This document shows positions 8,651 through 17,996 of a stretch of 57,025 bases of DNA, piece by piece. Both the position numbers and the translations under genes were made by a program. Location: contig WGOA01000004.1 of assembly GCA_016124275.1 (NCBI GenBank), positions 1 through 57,025 of the forward strand, read 5' to 3'. Position 1 is the stretch's first letter; the number at the start of each line of letters is the position of its first letter. The stretch comes from Bacteroidota bacterium. GTDB lineage: Bacteria > Bacteroidota > Bacteroidia > Chitinophagales > BACL12. The notes beneath the pieces were generated by a model. The model was not told where the DNA came from, ran no database searches, and saw only the letters and a list, made by a program, of their open reading frames with translations.

Positions 8651-9325
8651 ATGCGGCATCTGGCTCTTTTGGTTGGGGTTTGTGCCTGGCTCTGCGGTGC
8701 TCAAGCCCTGGGACAGGCGCCGGACAACAGCAATCTTCGCGATTTCTACCTGCCCGCCCAGTTGCCGGCGCGCATGGTTTTTGACCTGGATTCCGGCAAT
8801 GCCAGCCAGATATGGACGCTCCGGCTTGAAGGCAAATACCTGGTTACCGAGCGGGTGGATATCCGGCAGCGCTTGCTGGAATACCAACGCGAGTTGCTCA
8901 ATGAAAACGGTGCGTTTGTGGAAAGTTATGCCACTTACACCCGTGACAGCAGCGGCAGGTCCACTCCTCTGTTCGCTGAAATTGGCTCGCCTGATCTGTT
9001 TTATTGGCCCTGGCCCGCTGGTCAAAAGGCGGTATTTTCCTATCTGGAACCCCGGCGGATGGATGAGCGCATGGGGGCTATTCGGGTAGAGCGTGAGCGG
9101 CTGGTCTTGCCCGAGATAGACAGTGTACTTTTCAATGGGCAAAAAGTGGCCGTGCGCTTTGTGAACGATCTGGTCCGGCTCAGTTTTATGGACCGCAATG
9201 GGGAGCCGATCGGCGAGGATACCTTTCTGGAGTTTCGGCGTTACGCCAAGGGCTTGGGCCTTATCGGGTTCACCCGGCAGTTTTCCGATGGCAAGACCCT
9301 TAACGGTCGCAGGCAGGAAGACTAA
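8651..9325 (+). CDS. Secreted hypothetical protein
   Basis: 224 residues from the ATG at 8651, which begins a clear signal peptide (MRHLALLVGVCAWLCGAQALG, cleavage near QA). The mature part is rich in beta-strand patterns ('LPARMVFDLDSGNASQIWTL', 'GKYLVTERVDIRQRLLEYQRE', 'EFRRYAKGLGLIGFTRQF') and reads like a single beta-barrel or lipocalin-type periplasmic domain, vaguely reminiscent of DUF3108 proteins. I do not recognise the family with confidence. It is divergent from the CotH-like gene (start 8415) and convergent with the adhesin gene ending at 9403. The longer start at 8564 is rejected because it would bury the signal peptide. Confidence 0.7.
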   Translation: MRHLALLVGVCAWLCGAQALGQAPDNSNLRDFYLPAQLPARMVFDLDSGNASQIWTLRLEGKYLVTERVDIRQRLLEYQRELLNENGAFVESYATYTRDSSGRSTPLFAEIGSPDLFYWPWPAGQKAVFSYLEPRRMDERMGAIRVERERLVLPEIDSVLFNGQKVAVRFVNDLVRLSFMDRNGEPIGEDTFLEFRRYAKGLGLIGFTRQFSDGKTLNGRRQED

Positions 9326-9402
9326 GCTGCGCCAAACAACCACCAATCCCGCCCGCAAGGTGCCCAAAGTTTACTGCCCTAGCCTTAAGGCGTTCGGATG
9401 GG

Positions 9403-12400
9403 CTACTTGTGTATGGTAAATGCTTTTTGCCAACTTCGCTCGCGCTGCCGGATGTCAAGGAGGTAAAAACCGGCAGCAAGGCTGCTGATATCGAGCTGGC
9501 CCGTTTCGGGGCCGGCCTGAAACATAACATTATAAATATTATGCTGTCTTCCGGTTGCATCCAAAACGCGAACGGTTGCTTCTCCTGTCTCAGAATTGTT
9601 TAAGCTCCAGTTCAAGTGATGGGTAGCGGGAATGGGCCAAAGCTGAAGCGAGGCAAGAGGATCAATCTCCCGGCCGAAGGGGACAAGAAAAGTGTCCAGC
9701 TCAGAGAATTTTGTCGTGACCAACGGCGCAAATCGGCAGGCGCACTGAACGCGCCAGATGTAAAAAAACCCGGCGAACAGCACTGATTTGCTGATAAAAG
9801 CAGAGTCGGGCTCATCGCCGAATACCGGCGGTAACTCTGAAAAACCACCTGGAGAAAACAAGAGCTTGCCTTTTACCCGGCAGGCCAAACTGGCGGGTAC
9901 AGCATCCCAGCGCAGCACCATACCATTGGAAACAAACTGGGTGCGGAGATTCGTCGGCTCAACGGTTTGGTTGCAGACCGGGATAGGATTGGTCAGCGTG
10001 TACTCGGCCGTCAGCATCTGGCATTGAGCGTCATAAGCTGTCAATGTGTATGTTCCCGCTTCCAGTCCGCTGATGGCTGTAGTGGTATCGCCAGTTGACC
10101 ATAATAAAAAATATGGTGGAAGACCACCGGAGAGTTGGACCTCCAATTGGCCATCTGCAGCCCCAAATTCCGACGGATCAAGGGCCAACAAAAGCGAATC
10201 GGTCAGGACCGGATATGGATTAACGAGGGTCACCGCCGCCTGGCAGGAACTGCTGTTTCCAGCAGTGTCGCTGACCACCAAGGTCAATAGGCGCGTTTGC
10301 CCCAAATCAGGGCAGCCAAAGCTCAGGGAATCCCCGGTCAGGGCAAAGGTCAATGGGCCGCCGCAGGCATCAAAACTTCCCCCGTCAAGATCAAGCGCCG
10401 TGACGCTGATGCTGGAATCAGAAGGCAGAGCGAGCACCAGGCTATCGCAAAGCGCTACCGGAGGCTGGTTGTCTTGAATGCGTATGGTTATTGCACATGT
10501 ACTGACCAGGCCACCGGCATCTCTGGCTTCGTAGCGGTCAACGGTCTCGCCAACCGGGTACATGCTACCGCTTCCCAGGCCAGCACTCAGCGCAAAACTC
10601 AGGATGGTGCAATTATCCCGCGTCTGGGGAAGGGGGTATTCCACCAAACGGCTGCACGTGAGGGAATCAGACGGATAGGTCAGCACAGTGCCGCACAAGC
10701 TGCTTTCCTGAAAAAACCGAATCAGACCACCGGCCGAACCGGCCAGGCTTGCCTGCGTTGCGCCAACAAGTGCCTGCCCCTCAGTCAACGCTACCGACCA
10801 GCCATTTTGCTGGCCCGCAGCGGCTGAACCGCGCAAAGATTCCTGTTCCAGCCACATTCCTCCTGAATAAACGTAGCGGATGGCCGTGCCAGAAACCGAA
10901 CCATCCAGGTCAGCTCCATAAGCACCGGCCAAGAGCTGGTTGCCATTCATGGCCACAGAAATGCCGGTAAAATCGCCGGGCGCGGCAGCCGCTGGAACCA
11001 ATTTTTGGCGCAGCGTCCACAGGCCTGCGCTGTCCCGTTCATAGGTGTAGATTGCGCCGGCATTGGCCTTGCCATCCGGATCGGCAAGGAGGGCGCCAAT
11101 GGCAATCCGGCCCTCATTCAGGGCAACCGACCAGCCAAAGTTTTCGCCGCTACCCAGCGTTGCCGGTTGCAGCCGGGCCTCTTCAGACCAAACACTGCCG
11201 TCTTTGCGGAAGACGTAGGCGGCCCCGCGATCATCTGAGCCTTCCAGGTGCGCCCCTACCACCAACCGATTCCCTTCAAGCGCCACGGCGCGGCCGAACC
11301 AGTCGCCACTGGATCCGTCAGAAGCCACCAGTTTCTGGCTGCCCACCCAATTGGTGCTTCCGCGCGTCAACAGGTAAACAGCACCCGCATCAAACCCAGC
11401 ATCGTCGTCGCGGGGGGCGGTCATGCAAGCCTGATCACCGTCTAAAGCAACCGCATAACCGAGCCAGTCATAACTGCCGGCGCCTGGAACAATGATTTTC
11501 TGTGTCTGGGACCAACGTCCACTGGAGTTGCGCTCAAACGCGTAAACGGCACCCGCTTCAAAAAATCCAAGGCGGCTTTCACGCTGAGCACCGACCAACA
11601 CGCGATTGCCGGAAATGGCAACACTTTGCCCAAACGAGTCATTGTCAGAACCATCGCTGGCCAACAGCAGGGTATCGGTTACCCATCCGCCGGCTGCCTG
11701 CCGAAAGATAGCCGCGGCGCCGGACCCGCTACCTTTGCTGTCGTTGCCCGGTGCGCCTGCAATGGCATACAGGCCGCTGGCGCTGAGCTTATGGCCCAAT
11801 TGGTCGCCGGGGGAAATGCCTGGCGCCTGGAGCAACGTTGTTTCTTGAAACGTGTCCCCTCCCCCGAAAAACTCCGGCGCCTCGCCATCCTGCACGGTAA
11901 TGGTGAAGGAACAGGTCTGCGTATCGCCGTAGGATTGTGTCATTTCATAGCGGACCTCCGTTTCACCAGACGGGTACGTGGCGCCGGGACCGAAGCCCTC
12001 CAAAAGGGTCAGGGTTGTGCCTGCGCAGGCAGGCAGGAGTGGAGCATCGTAGGCAACCGTTGTGCCATCGCAGTCGGGGGCGGATACCAAAATGTTTGCA
12101 GGACAAACCAACACCGGCGGCGGGATGTCGCGCTCATAAGCGCCAATGTCGCGCTGGCTGTTAACGACCGGATTGCCCCGCTGATCCAGGCTGGAGTCGG
12201 CCGGATTGCCTGCGTCCAGAGCCGGGCTGCCGCAGGCTAACGGATGAACAGGAACTCCGCTGCCGGGATCCATCAGCGGCTCCAGGTATGGGTCCAGCAA
12301 GTTGGAAGAATCTCCTAATAAATCGCCGGTGGCCGGCAAGAGCCGCATGTTTGCTGTATCCGAAACCAGGTTGTACCCCAATGACGAAAGCGTACCCCGG

Positions 12401-13149
12401 TTAGCGCCCTGGGCTTCTGTTGCCGCCGTATTGCCAGCCATTAGGGTACTGATCAGCACCATGGAGTCCAAAGAAAAAAATGCCCCACCTGCACTAAACG
12501 CAGAATTTCCGGTCAGGGTAGAGGAAGCCACGGTCAATTGACCGCCCAAATGGTAAAGTGCGCCTCCGTTCAGGCTTTGATTGCCCGAAAACGTGCAGCG
12601 GTCCACCAGCACGGACCCCGCATTGACGAACAAGGCTCCCCCCTGCACCATCCCGGTGTTTTCGCTGAAAGTGCAACGCCGTAAAACCAGGTTTCCCGAA
12701 TGCAGAATGGCCCCTCCACGGTCAGAACTGTTGTCCGTGAAATGGCAATCTTCCACCACCAGGTTGGCGTTGTTTCGAATGGACCCCCCAATGGCCGGTG
12801 CCGTGCCTCCTGTCAGCGTCAAGCCCCGCAAAAAAGCAAAACCAGTGGTGACACTGAAGACAAAATGCCTCCCTAACCCTTTGTTGTCAAACGTTAACAA
12901 CGCTGCGCCAGGGCCATGGATTACGATAGCCTTGTCAACGTTCAGCGCACCCGACGTCAGCGAAAGCGTATCGCCCCAAACAGCGGGGTCAAACGCAATC
13001 GTGTCGCCGGCCTGAGCCAAAAGGATTTGCTCGCGCAGCGATCCTGCGCCGTTGTCGCCCAATTGAGAAACCCACCAGGTTTCTGCACTGGCCGTAAAAA
13101 GGCAAAAACTGAGGCTAAACAGGAGCCCGATTCTCCACAAAATCTTCAT
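9403..13149 (-). CDS. Giant surface adhesin: beta-helix, HYR, FG-GAP, SprB repeat, type IX sorting domain
   Basis: 1248 residues from the ATG at 13149 (signal peptide MKILWRIGLLFSLSFCLFTASA). Domain order: right-handed beta-helix/polymorphic repeat region (about 25-340, with recurrent 'C.F..N....GGA' turns); HYR-type domain (about 350-430); about seven FG-GAP/integrin-propeller-like repeats (about 440-830, repeated 'D.FG.SVAL.GNR.LVGA'); second HYR domain (to about 920); SprB repeat (about 1000-1060: 'GQLEVQLSGGLPPYFLLWST', 'GLEAGTYTLTAYDAQCQ'); Fn3-like segment; C-terminal sorting domain ('PIPATHHLNWSL', 'GFYLLDIRQRERSWQKAF'). SprB is the mobile gliding adhesin of Flavobacterium, so adhesion or gliding is a reasonable inference. 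Secretion through the type IX system follows from the C-terminus. Confidence 0.9.
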   Translation of the reverse strand: MKILWRIGLLFSLSFCLFTASAETWWVSQLGDNGAGSLREQILLAQAGDTIAFDPAVWGDTLSLTSGALNVDKAIVIHGPGAALLTFDNKGLGRHFVFSVTTGFAFLRGLTLTGGTAPAIGGSIRNNANLVVEDCHFTDNSSDRGGAILHSGNLVLRRCTFSENTGMVQGGALFVNAGSVLVDRCTFSGNQSLNGGALYHLGGQLTVASSTLTGNSAFSAGGAFFSLDSMVLISTLMAGNTAATEAQGANRGTLSSLGYNLVSDTANMRLLPATGDLLGDSSNLLDPYLEPLMDPGSGVPVHPLACGSPALDAGNPADSSLDQRGNPVVNSQRDIGAYERDIPPPVLVCPANILVSAPDCDGTTVAYDAPLLPACAGTTLTLLEGFGPGATYPSGETEVRYEMTQSYGDTQTCSFTITVQDGEAPEFFGGGDTFQETTLLQAPGISPGDQLGHKLSASGLYAIAGAPGNDSKGSGSGAAAIFRQAAGGWVTDTLLLASDGSDNDSFGQSVAISGNRVLVGAQRESRLGFFEAGAVYAFERNSSGRWSQTQKIIVPGAGSYDWLGYAVALDGDQACMTAPRDDDAGFDAGAVYLLTRGSTNWVGSQKLVASDGSSGDWFGRAVALEGNRLVVGAHLEGSDDRGAAYVFRKDGSVWSEEARLQPATLGSGENFGWSVALNEGRIAIGALLADPDGKANAGAIYTYERDSAGLWTLRQKLVPAAAAPGDFTGISVAMNGNQLLAGAYGADLDGSVSGTAIRYVYSGGMWLEQESLRGSAAAGQQNGWSVALTEGQALVGATQASLAGSAGGLIRFFQESSLCGTVLTYPSDSLTCSRLVEYPLPQTRDNCTILSFALSAGLGSGSMYPVGETVDRYEARDAGGLVSTCAITIRIQDNQPPVALCDSLVLALPSDSSISVTALDLDGGSFDACGGPLTFALTGDSLSFGCPDLGQTRLLTLVVSDTAGNSSSCQAAVTLVNPYPVLTDSLLLALDPSEFGAADGQLEVQLSGGLPPYFLLWSTGDTTTAISGLEAGTYTLTAYDAQCQMLTAEYTLTNPIPVCNQTVEPTNLRTQFVSNGMVLRWDAVPASLACRVKGKLLFSPGGFSELPPVFGDEPDSAFISKSVLFAGFFYIWRVQCACRFAPLVTTKFSELDTFLVPFGREIDPLASLQLWPIPATHHLNWSLNNSETGEATVRVLDATGRQHNIYNVMFQAGPETGQLDISSLAAGFYLLDIRQRERSWQKAFTIHK

Positions 13150-13266
13150 AACCAATTGAGTATCGGGCAAAGTAAACCACGAACCCTATAAGCCAACTTA
13201 CAAGGTACGGCGATGCTACTTATGGTAAAAGCAAAAAATGTGAGGAGAAGTTAAAATTCCTGGCCC

Positions 13267-14496
13267 TTACTCTAAATCTGTGGACAAGCGATAGCGCATA
13301 ACCCGATTGTTGCCGCGGTCTGCCACATAGACCGTATTGCGCATGTAAGCCACCCCGCTCGGATCGCGGAATTGGAAAGGACCGCTTCCTTCGCCGCCAA
13401 AAGAGGCAATCACCTGCCGGGTAAGCGATGTATTGGCGGGCGGGTTCACCCCTTCATAGCCGCGCTGCGTGAACTGATACAGCGAATCGGTGCCCGCATC
13501 TACCACAAAAATGTAGCCGGTAGCGTCCGGAGCGATGCATACATCCAGGGGGCGGATGAAGCGGTTAGGCTCGTAAAGAAACCGATCGGCACGGGTTGGA
13601 TCCTGCAACACCAGGTTGGCGTTTTCCTGAAAAAAGATACCCTGCACGGGATCTTCAAAGCGATTCAACCACAAAACACGGTAGCTGGCTCCCGGACCGA
13701 GCAGGCAGGCCATAAAATCACGCGAATTGCTGAAGCCGGCCAGCGCCTGGGGGGGGCCTGCAAAACCGGCAATGGCGCTCATGTCCCAAGTGGAGCGCAG
13801 GTTAGAGCCTTCAGGACTCAACTGGTTGGCAAATCCGATGTTGTCGCCATCGGGATCGTAAAACAGCACCACGTTGTCTGGCCGGGCAATGGACGAAGCG
13901 CTGTTTCGCGGGCCTTTGCGGGCTACGTACAACGTGTTGTCGGCCAAAACCGCCAGGCCGGTAAACTCAACGGCCTCATCATCCGCCCCGCGAAACGCCG
14001 TAATGCCGCGCGAATCGTCATCAAAGGGGTGCAGCAGGGTGTCAATGATCAGCGGCGTTCCGGCTGAAGAGGTACCGGTGAGGTGATACACCGCCGCCAG
14101 GTTTTCAAAATCCCCATCGTCATCCACGTCCACATCGGCCCGGCCGATGACGTACGTGTGCAAACGCCGGTCTTGCACCACGTCCGTGGCGCCTTGAATC
14201 GGAATAACCCGGTGCACAATACCCGCCTGGTCCAGCACTTTCAGCCCTTCGGCATCCACGACATAGACCATCTCGTCGTAGCCCACATAGATATCGATAG
14301 GTTCTATAAAATCATCCCAAATAGGCAAAATGGGCACGTAACCCACCTCTTCGTTGCCCAATTCCGGGTCGATGGAGCCCTCTTCAAAAATCTCCGAAAC
14401 CACGTCGTCCTCGCGCGAACCGAACAAAAAGTCGCAGGACGGCAACAAAGCCATTCCCCCGAGCAAAAGCAACGTATAAGCAGCTGCGCGTTTCAT
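13267..14496 (-). CDS. Six-bladed beta-propeller (NHL-type) lipoprotein
   Basis: 409 residues beginning with a lipoprotein signal (MKRAAAYTLLLLGGMALLPSC, lipobox Cys at residue 21). The mature part has NHL-like blades: 'PIDIYVGYDEMVYVVDAEGL', 'RPLDVCIAPDATGYIFVVDA', and 'FRDPSGVAYMRNTVYVADRG' followed by NNRVMRY, the signature NHL ending. NHL propellers are mostly protein-binding platforms; no enzymatic residues are evident. The start ATG (14496-14494) overlaps the TGA of the upstream PorV/PorQ-like gene as ATGA, so the two are probably translationally coupled and may act together at the outer membrane. Confidence 0.82.
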   Translation of the reverse strand: MKRAAAYTLLLLGGMALLPSCDFLFGSREDDVVSEIFEEGSIDPELGNEEVGYVPILPIWDDFIEPIDIYVGYDEMVYVVDAEGLKVLDQAGIVHRVIPIQGATDVVQDRRLHTYVIGRADVDVDDDGDFENLAAVYHLTGTSSAGTPLIIDTLLHPFDDDSRGITAFRGADDEAVEFTGLAVLADNTLYVARKGPRNSASSIARPDNVVLFYDPDGDNIGFANQLSPEGSNLRSTWDMSAIAGFAGPPQALAGFSNSRDFMACLLGPGASYRVLWLNRFEDPVQGIFFQENANLVLQDPTRADRFLYEPNRFIRPLDVCIAPDATGYIFVVDAGTDSLYQFTQRGYEGVNPPANTSLTRQVIASFGGEGSGPFQFRDPSGVAYMRNTVYVADRGNNRVMRYRLSTDLE

Positions 14497-15635
14497 CGGT
14501 TTGTATTGGGTCGGTCGGTGGTGGTGGTGGTGGTGGTGTTTTCGGGCGAAGGGCCACCGCCTTCGAGCGACTGCTCATCCGACCGCGGCGCAGAAGCCTT
14601 GCGCTGCTTGCCAATGAGCGAAAATCCGAGCGTCAGGCGGTGTTGAGCACCCAGGTTTTGGCGGGCGCTGAACCCGTAATCCAGGCGCAGGCTGCCGTAG
14701 CGGCGAGGCAGGTACACCCCAAATCCCGCCGAAGGAAGCCCCGTCTGGTCCAGGCCGAGCAAGTAGCCTGTGCGCAGCAACAGCAGTTCTTTCCAGGCGT
14801 ATTCAAAGCCCACACCATAGGTTTCGTTATTGTCTGTGGGGTGGTTCAGCTGTGCGGCCATGGTCAGGCGGTGCGCATCGCGGCTGAGCGGATCCCAGGC
14901 CAGGCCCAGCCGGAACACGGCGGGCACAGAAATTTCTTCAAACTCAGTGGCCACCGAAGGCCCGTCCAGGTCTTCAATGATCAGGTCGCCGGTAGGCTGG
15001 GTGTTGAACCCAAAATTGCTCAGGCCCACCGCAAAGCGCGTGTTGGCCAGACCGATGTCGTACTGAAAACCAAAGTCGAAGACGGCGTTGTGCGTGGTCA
15101 GCGACGCGATCTGCTCGTTGACATAGCGCGCACTGGCGCCAAAGCGAAACTGATCCGTGAGTTGCCGCGCCAGGGTGAGCGTGACACCGGTGTTGCTGGC
15201 GCGAAAGGTCTGGCCGTTGCCCATGGGCAGGAACTCGGTGGTCACGTCCATCTCGCCGGAATTCAGGTACACCAGGCTCAGCCCGAGGAAGGTGCGGTCA
15301 GAAACGCGGTACACCACCCCGCCGTAATTCAGCGTGACATCGGCAAAGTACGCCGTGTGCCCCAGTTGGGCGTTAATGCGGTTGGAATCCACACCGCAAA
15401 TGCCGGCGGGGTTCCAATACAGCGCTGACACATCATCCACCACGGCACTGAACACGCCGGCCATGCCCGCCGAGCGCGCATCCGGTGCAATTTTGAGGAA
15501 CTGCATGCCGGTAGTGCCCGTCCGCGAATCGCCGAACGAAGGCAGCAACTGCGCGCGCAGGTGGTCTGCGGGCAGCAACAGGGCCAAAAGACCCGCAAGC
15601 AACGGGGCGGCTAAGGCGGAAGATCGGCGGCTCAT
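14493..15635 (-). CDS. PorV/PorQ-family outer-membrane protein (type IX secretion-linked)
   Basis: 380 residues from the ATG at 15635, where a signal peptide begins (MSRRSSALAAPLLAGLLALL... HLRAQ). The mature N-terminus GMQFLKIAPDARSAGMAGV followed by 'SALYWNPAGI' is the hallmark of the PorV/PorQ (UPF0164, FadL-like barrel) family; the rest is alternating amphipathic beta strands. PorV is the shuttle that hands cargo to the type IX attachment complex; PorQ-like paralogues have related roles, and the exact paralogue cannot be fixed here. The C-terminus is unusual: a GGGCGAAGGG motif (14544-14553) and a (GGT)7 run encode PSPEN followed by seven threonines just before the ATGA overlap with the beta-propeller lipoprotein gene. 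Confidence 0.85.
   Translation of the reverse strand: MSRRSSALAAPLLAGLLALLLPADHLRAQLLPSFGDSRTGTTGMQFLKIAPDARSAGMAGVFSAVVDDVSALYWNPAGICGVDSNRINAQLGHTAYFADVTLNYGGVVYRVSDRTFLGLSLVYLNSGEMDVTTEFLPMGNGQTFRASNTGVTLTLARQLTDQFRFGASARYVNEQIASLTTHNAVFDFGFQYDIGLANTRFAVGLSNFGFNTQPTGDLIIEDLDGPSVATEFEEISVPAVFRLGLAWDPLSRDAHRLTMAAQLNHPTDNNETYGVGFEYAWKELLLLRTGYLLGLDQTGLPSAGFGVYLPRRYGSLRLDYGFSARQNLGAQHRLTLGFSLIGKQRKASAPRSDEQSLEGGGPSPENTTTTTTTDRPNTNR
14517..14537. repeat. (GGT)7 trinucleotide run in the 3' end of the PorV/PorQ-like gene
   Basis: Seven uninterrupted GGT units on the plus strand encode seven threonines on the minus strand. Unit changes would alter the length of the C-terminal tail without shifting the frame, so it is a length-variable tail rather than a phase switch. 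Confidence 0.85.
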
Positions 15636-15804
15636 GAAGGCCGCCAAATTACATAAAACCGAGCGGGAGCGCGGTAAATTGAGCGTTCTTTGTTGCCTGA
15701 CGTGGATAAACTTAACGTTGCGTTCACGTTGATCGGCGATTTTTCGCCTTCTTGAGCCCCGCAGCATGCATAAACCCCAGGGCATCGCAAACCTTTGACC
15801 GACC

Positions 15805-16449
15805 ATGAACCTCCTTCCACCCGAAATTGAAGCCTACGCCACGTCGCACAGCCAGCCTGAACCAGCCGTTTTGGCGCAACTCAACGCCGAAACCCACCGC
15901 GAAGCCGAGCTGCCGCAAATGCTCAGCGGGCATTTGCAGGGGCGCGTGCTGTCCATGATCAGCTGGATGCTGCGGCCGCAGCGCGTGCTGGAAATCGGCA
16001 CGTTTACGGGGTATTCTGCCTTGTGCCTGGCCGAAGGGCTGGCTCCCGGCGGGCGGGTGGACACGCTGGATATCAACCCGGCCATGGAGGCACGCATCCG
16101 GCGTTTTATCCGCGAGGCAGGCGCGGAAAGCAAAGTGTTTTTTCACCTGGGAAATGCCATGGAGCTGGTTGCAACCCTGAGCGGGCCCTTCGACCTGGTG
16201 TTCATTGATGCCGACAAAGAGAACTACGCAAACTACTACGATCTGGTGTTTGACCGCGTCCGGCCCGGCGGTTTTATCGTGGCAGACAATGTTTTGTGGA
16301 GCGGCCATGTGCTGGATGCCCCGGAATCGCACGATTCCGAGACGGCCGCACTGCACGCGTACAATAAAAAGGTATCCGCTGACGATCGAGTGGAGCAGGT
16401 GTTGCTCCCCGTGCGGGACGGCCTGATGATTGCCCGAAAAAAAGGATAG
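15805..16449 (+). CDS. Class I SAM-dependent O-methyltransferase (COMT/CCoAOMT type)
   Basis: 214 residues, a normal size for the family. SAM-binding motif I is 'VLEIGTFTGYSALCLAEGL' (about residues 58-76) with acidic 'DTLDINP' at the end of beta-2. 'FDLVFIDADKENYANYYDL' carries the metal-binding Asp-x-Asp of the divalent-cation-dependent catechol/caffeoyl-CoA O-methyltransferase family, and 'ADNVLWSGHV' supplies the third (D/N) ligand. Probable reaction: methyl transfer from SAM to an adjacent hydroxyl of a catechol-like substrate; the substrate is unknown. It is divergent from the PorV/PorQ-like gene and is followed, 73 bases later, by the glucosaminidase gene on the same strand. Confidence 0.9.
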   Translation: MNLLPPEIEAYATSHSQPEPAVLAQLNAETHREAELPQMLSGHLQGRVLSMISWMLRPQRVLEIGTFTGYSALCLAEGLAPGGRVDTLDINPAMEARIRRFIREAGAESKVFFHLGNAMELVATLSGPFDLVFIDADKENYANYYDLVFDRVRPGGFIVADNVLWSGHVLDAPESHDSETAALHAYNKKVSADDRVEQVLLPVRDGLMIARKKG

Positions 16450-16522
16450 GCGGCCTTCCGGTGTGGAAATTGCATCAGCGCCGCATCCTTGTAAAGGCCT
16501 GATTGTGAGGTATTTTGCCCCC

Positions 16523-17989
16523 ATGTTCGTGCGCACTTTTTCACGGAAGACCCATTCCGGCCCATTTATACCCGCCAAAGCCCCGATTTGGGTGCTTTTT
16601 TTGCTGTTTGGAGCCGTGCAGCCCCTTGCTGCCCAGTACAACACCACCACCATTCGCAGTTATGTGGACGAATGGTGGCCGGTTGCTGTGGAAAGTATGC
16701 AGGAACACGGCATTCCCGCGTCCATTTCGCTGGCGCAGGGCATTCTGGAGAGTGCGGCGGGCACCAGCGAACTGTCGCGCAAGAGCAACAACCATTTCGG
16801 CATAAAATGCCACAAGGAGTGGACCGGTAAAAAGGTGTACTACGACGATGACGCTCCCGGCGAGTGCTTCAGGCAGTACAACGATCCGGCCGATTCCTGG
16901 GCCGACCACAGCGAGTTTCTGACCTCCCGCGATCGCTACGCGGGGCTTTTCGACCTAAAGAGCGACGACTACGAGGGCTGGGCTCACGGCCTGAAGAAGG
17001 CGGGCTACGCCACCAACCCCAAGTACGCCGACCTGCTCATCAAGCTCATTCGCGACTACGCGCTGGACGAATACGACCGCTACGACAACCGCCAGTTGGC
17101 TTCGGCTCGCGGTCGCCGCAAGCCCGGTGCTCCGGACACGCCGGGACCGGCCGTTTCATCCGAAGTGTTCTGGTTTAACCGAATTCCCACTGTGCTGGCG
17201 CATGATGGAGAATATCCCAAGGACATCAGCGCCCGCCAGGACGTGCCGCTCGTGCGCCTCTGCGACTACAACGATTTTGAACCCGACTACGCGCTGACCG
17301 AAGGCGAAAAAGTATTCCTGAAGCCCAAGCGCCGCAAGGCCACCGAAAAAGTGCACCTGAGCAAAGCGGGGGAATCGCTCCGCGACATCGCGCAACAGCA
17401 CGGTGTGCTCCTGGACGTTTTGGCCCGCCGCAACCTTGTGACCGAAGGCTTCGTGCCCGCCGCCGGCCAGCCCATTTACCTGCGCAGCAAAGCCGCGCGC
17501 CCGCCGAAGGCGGCGCCGGCGGGCAGCGCCAAACCCGATCAGGCCCGGCTTGCTACTGCAGGAGTAGGCACTTCCTTGCCCGCGTCGTCCAGCACCCCGG
17601 TGCGCCCGCAAGTGCAGGCTTCGTCCCAGCGACCCGCTCCGGCTATTCCAGTTCCGGCTCCGACCCAGGCTTCTGCGCCAGCTTCTACGGCGGCTTCCAC
17701 GGCGGCTTCAGCGTCCGCGTCCGCACCAGCTGTGGCCACTGCCAAAAGCCCTTCCCCTGCATCCACGGCAACCCCAAAAGCAGGAGCAGCACAACCCGGC
17801 GCTAAACCCGCTGCACAACCCGCCCCCGCGGCCTTGGCCCTCCCGATGAGCCAACATACCGTAGCCCAGGGCGAGACGCTCTACAGCATCGCCCGCCGCT
17901 ACAGCGTCAGCGTAGATCAGGTGCGCAGCTGGAACCAATTGCCAGACAACACCATCAAGATTGGGCAGGTGTTGGTTGTGGGGAAGTAA
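16523..17989 (+). CDS. Glucosaminidase (GH73-type) with two LysM domains
   Basis: 488 residues from the ATG at 16523. An N-terminal hydrophobic export signal ('APIWVLFLLFGAVQPLAAQ') precedes a mannosyl-glycoprotein endo-beta-N-acetylglucosaminidase-like catalytic domain (about 45-200): 'GIPASISLAQGILESAAGTS' with the catalytic Glu in ILES, then 'NNHFGIKCHKEW'. A first LysM-like domain lies at about 295-345 ('LSKAGESLRDIAQQHGV') and a canonical LysM at the C-terminus ('HTVAQGETLYSIARRYSV'). Between them is a 120-residue Ala/Pro/Ser/Thr linker with internally repetitive codons. Role: hydrolysis of GlcNAc-MurNAc bonds in peptidoglycan during growth or division. It ends 7 bases from the convergent PEP carboxylase gene; no terminator is visible between them. 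Confidence 0.9.
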   Translation: MFVRTFSRKTHSGPFIPAKAPIWVLFLLFGAVQPLAAQYNTTTIRSYVDEWWPVAVESMQEHGIPASISLAQGILESAAGTSELSRKSNNHFGIKCHKEWTGKKVYYDDDAPGECFRQYNDPADSWADHSEFLTSRDRYAGLFDLKSDDYEGWAHGLKKAGYATNPKYADLLIKLIRDYALDEYDRYDNRQLASARGRRKPGAPDTPGPAVSSEVFWFNRIPTVLAHDGEYPKDISARQDVPLVRLCDYNDFEPDYALTEGEKVFLKPKRRKATEKVHLSKAGESLRDIAQQHGVLLDVLARRNLVTEGFVPAAGQPIYLRSKAARPPKAAPAGSAKPDQARLATAGVGTSLPASSSTPVRPQVQASSQRPAPAIPVPAPTQASAPASTAASTAASASASAPAVATAKSPSPASTATPKAGAAQPGAKPAAQPAPAALALPMSQHTVAQGETLYSIARRYSVSVDQVRSWNQLPDNTIKIGQVLVVGK

Positions 17990-17996
17990 GCCCCCC

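Noticed and set aside
9382..9391. Perfect palindrome GCCTTAAGGC between the convergent genes at 9325 and 9403
   Set aside because: Five-base arms with no loop and no U-tract; too short to call a terminator or operator.
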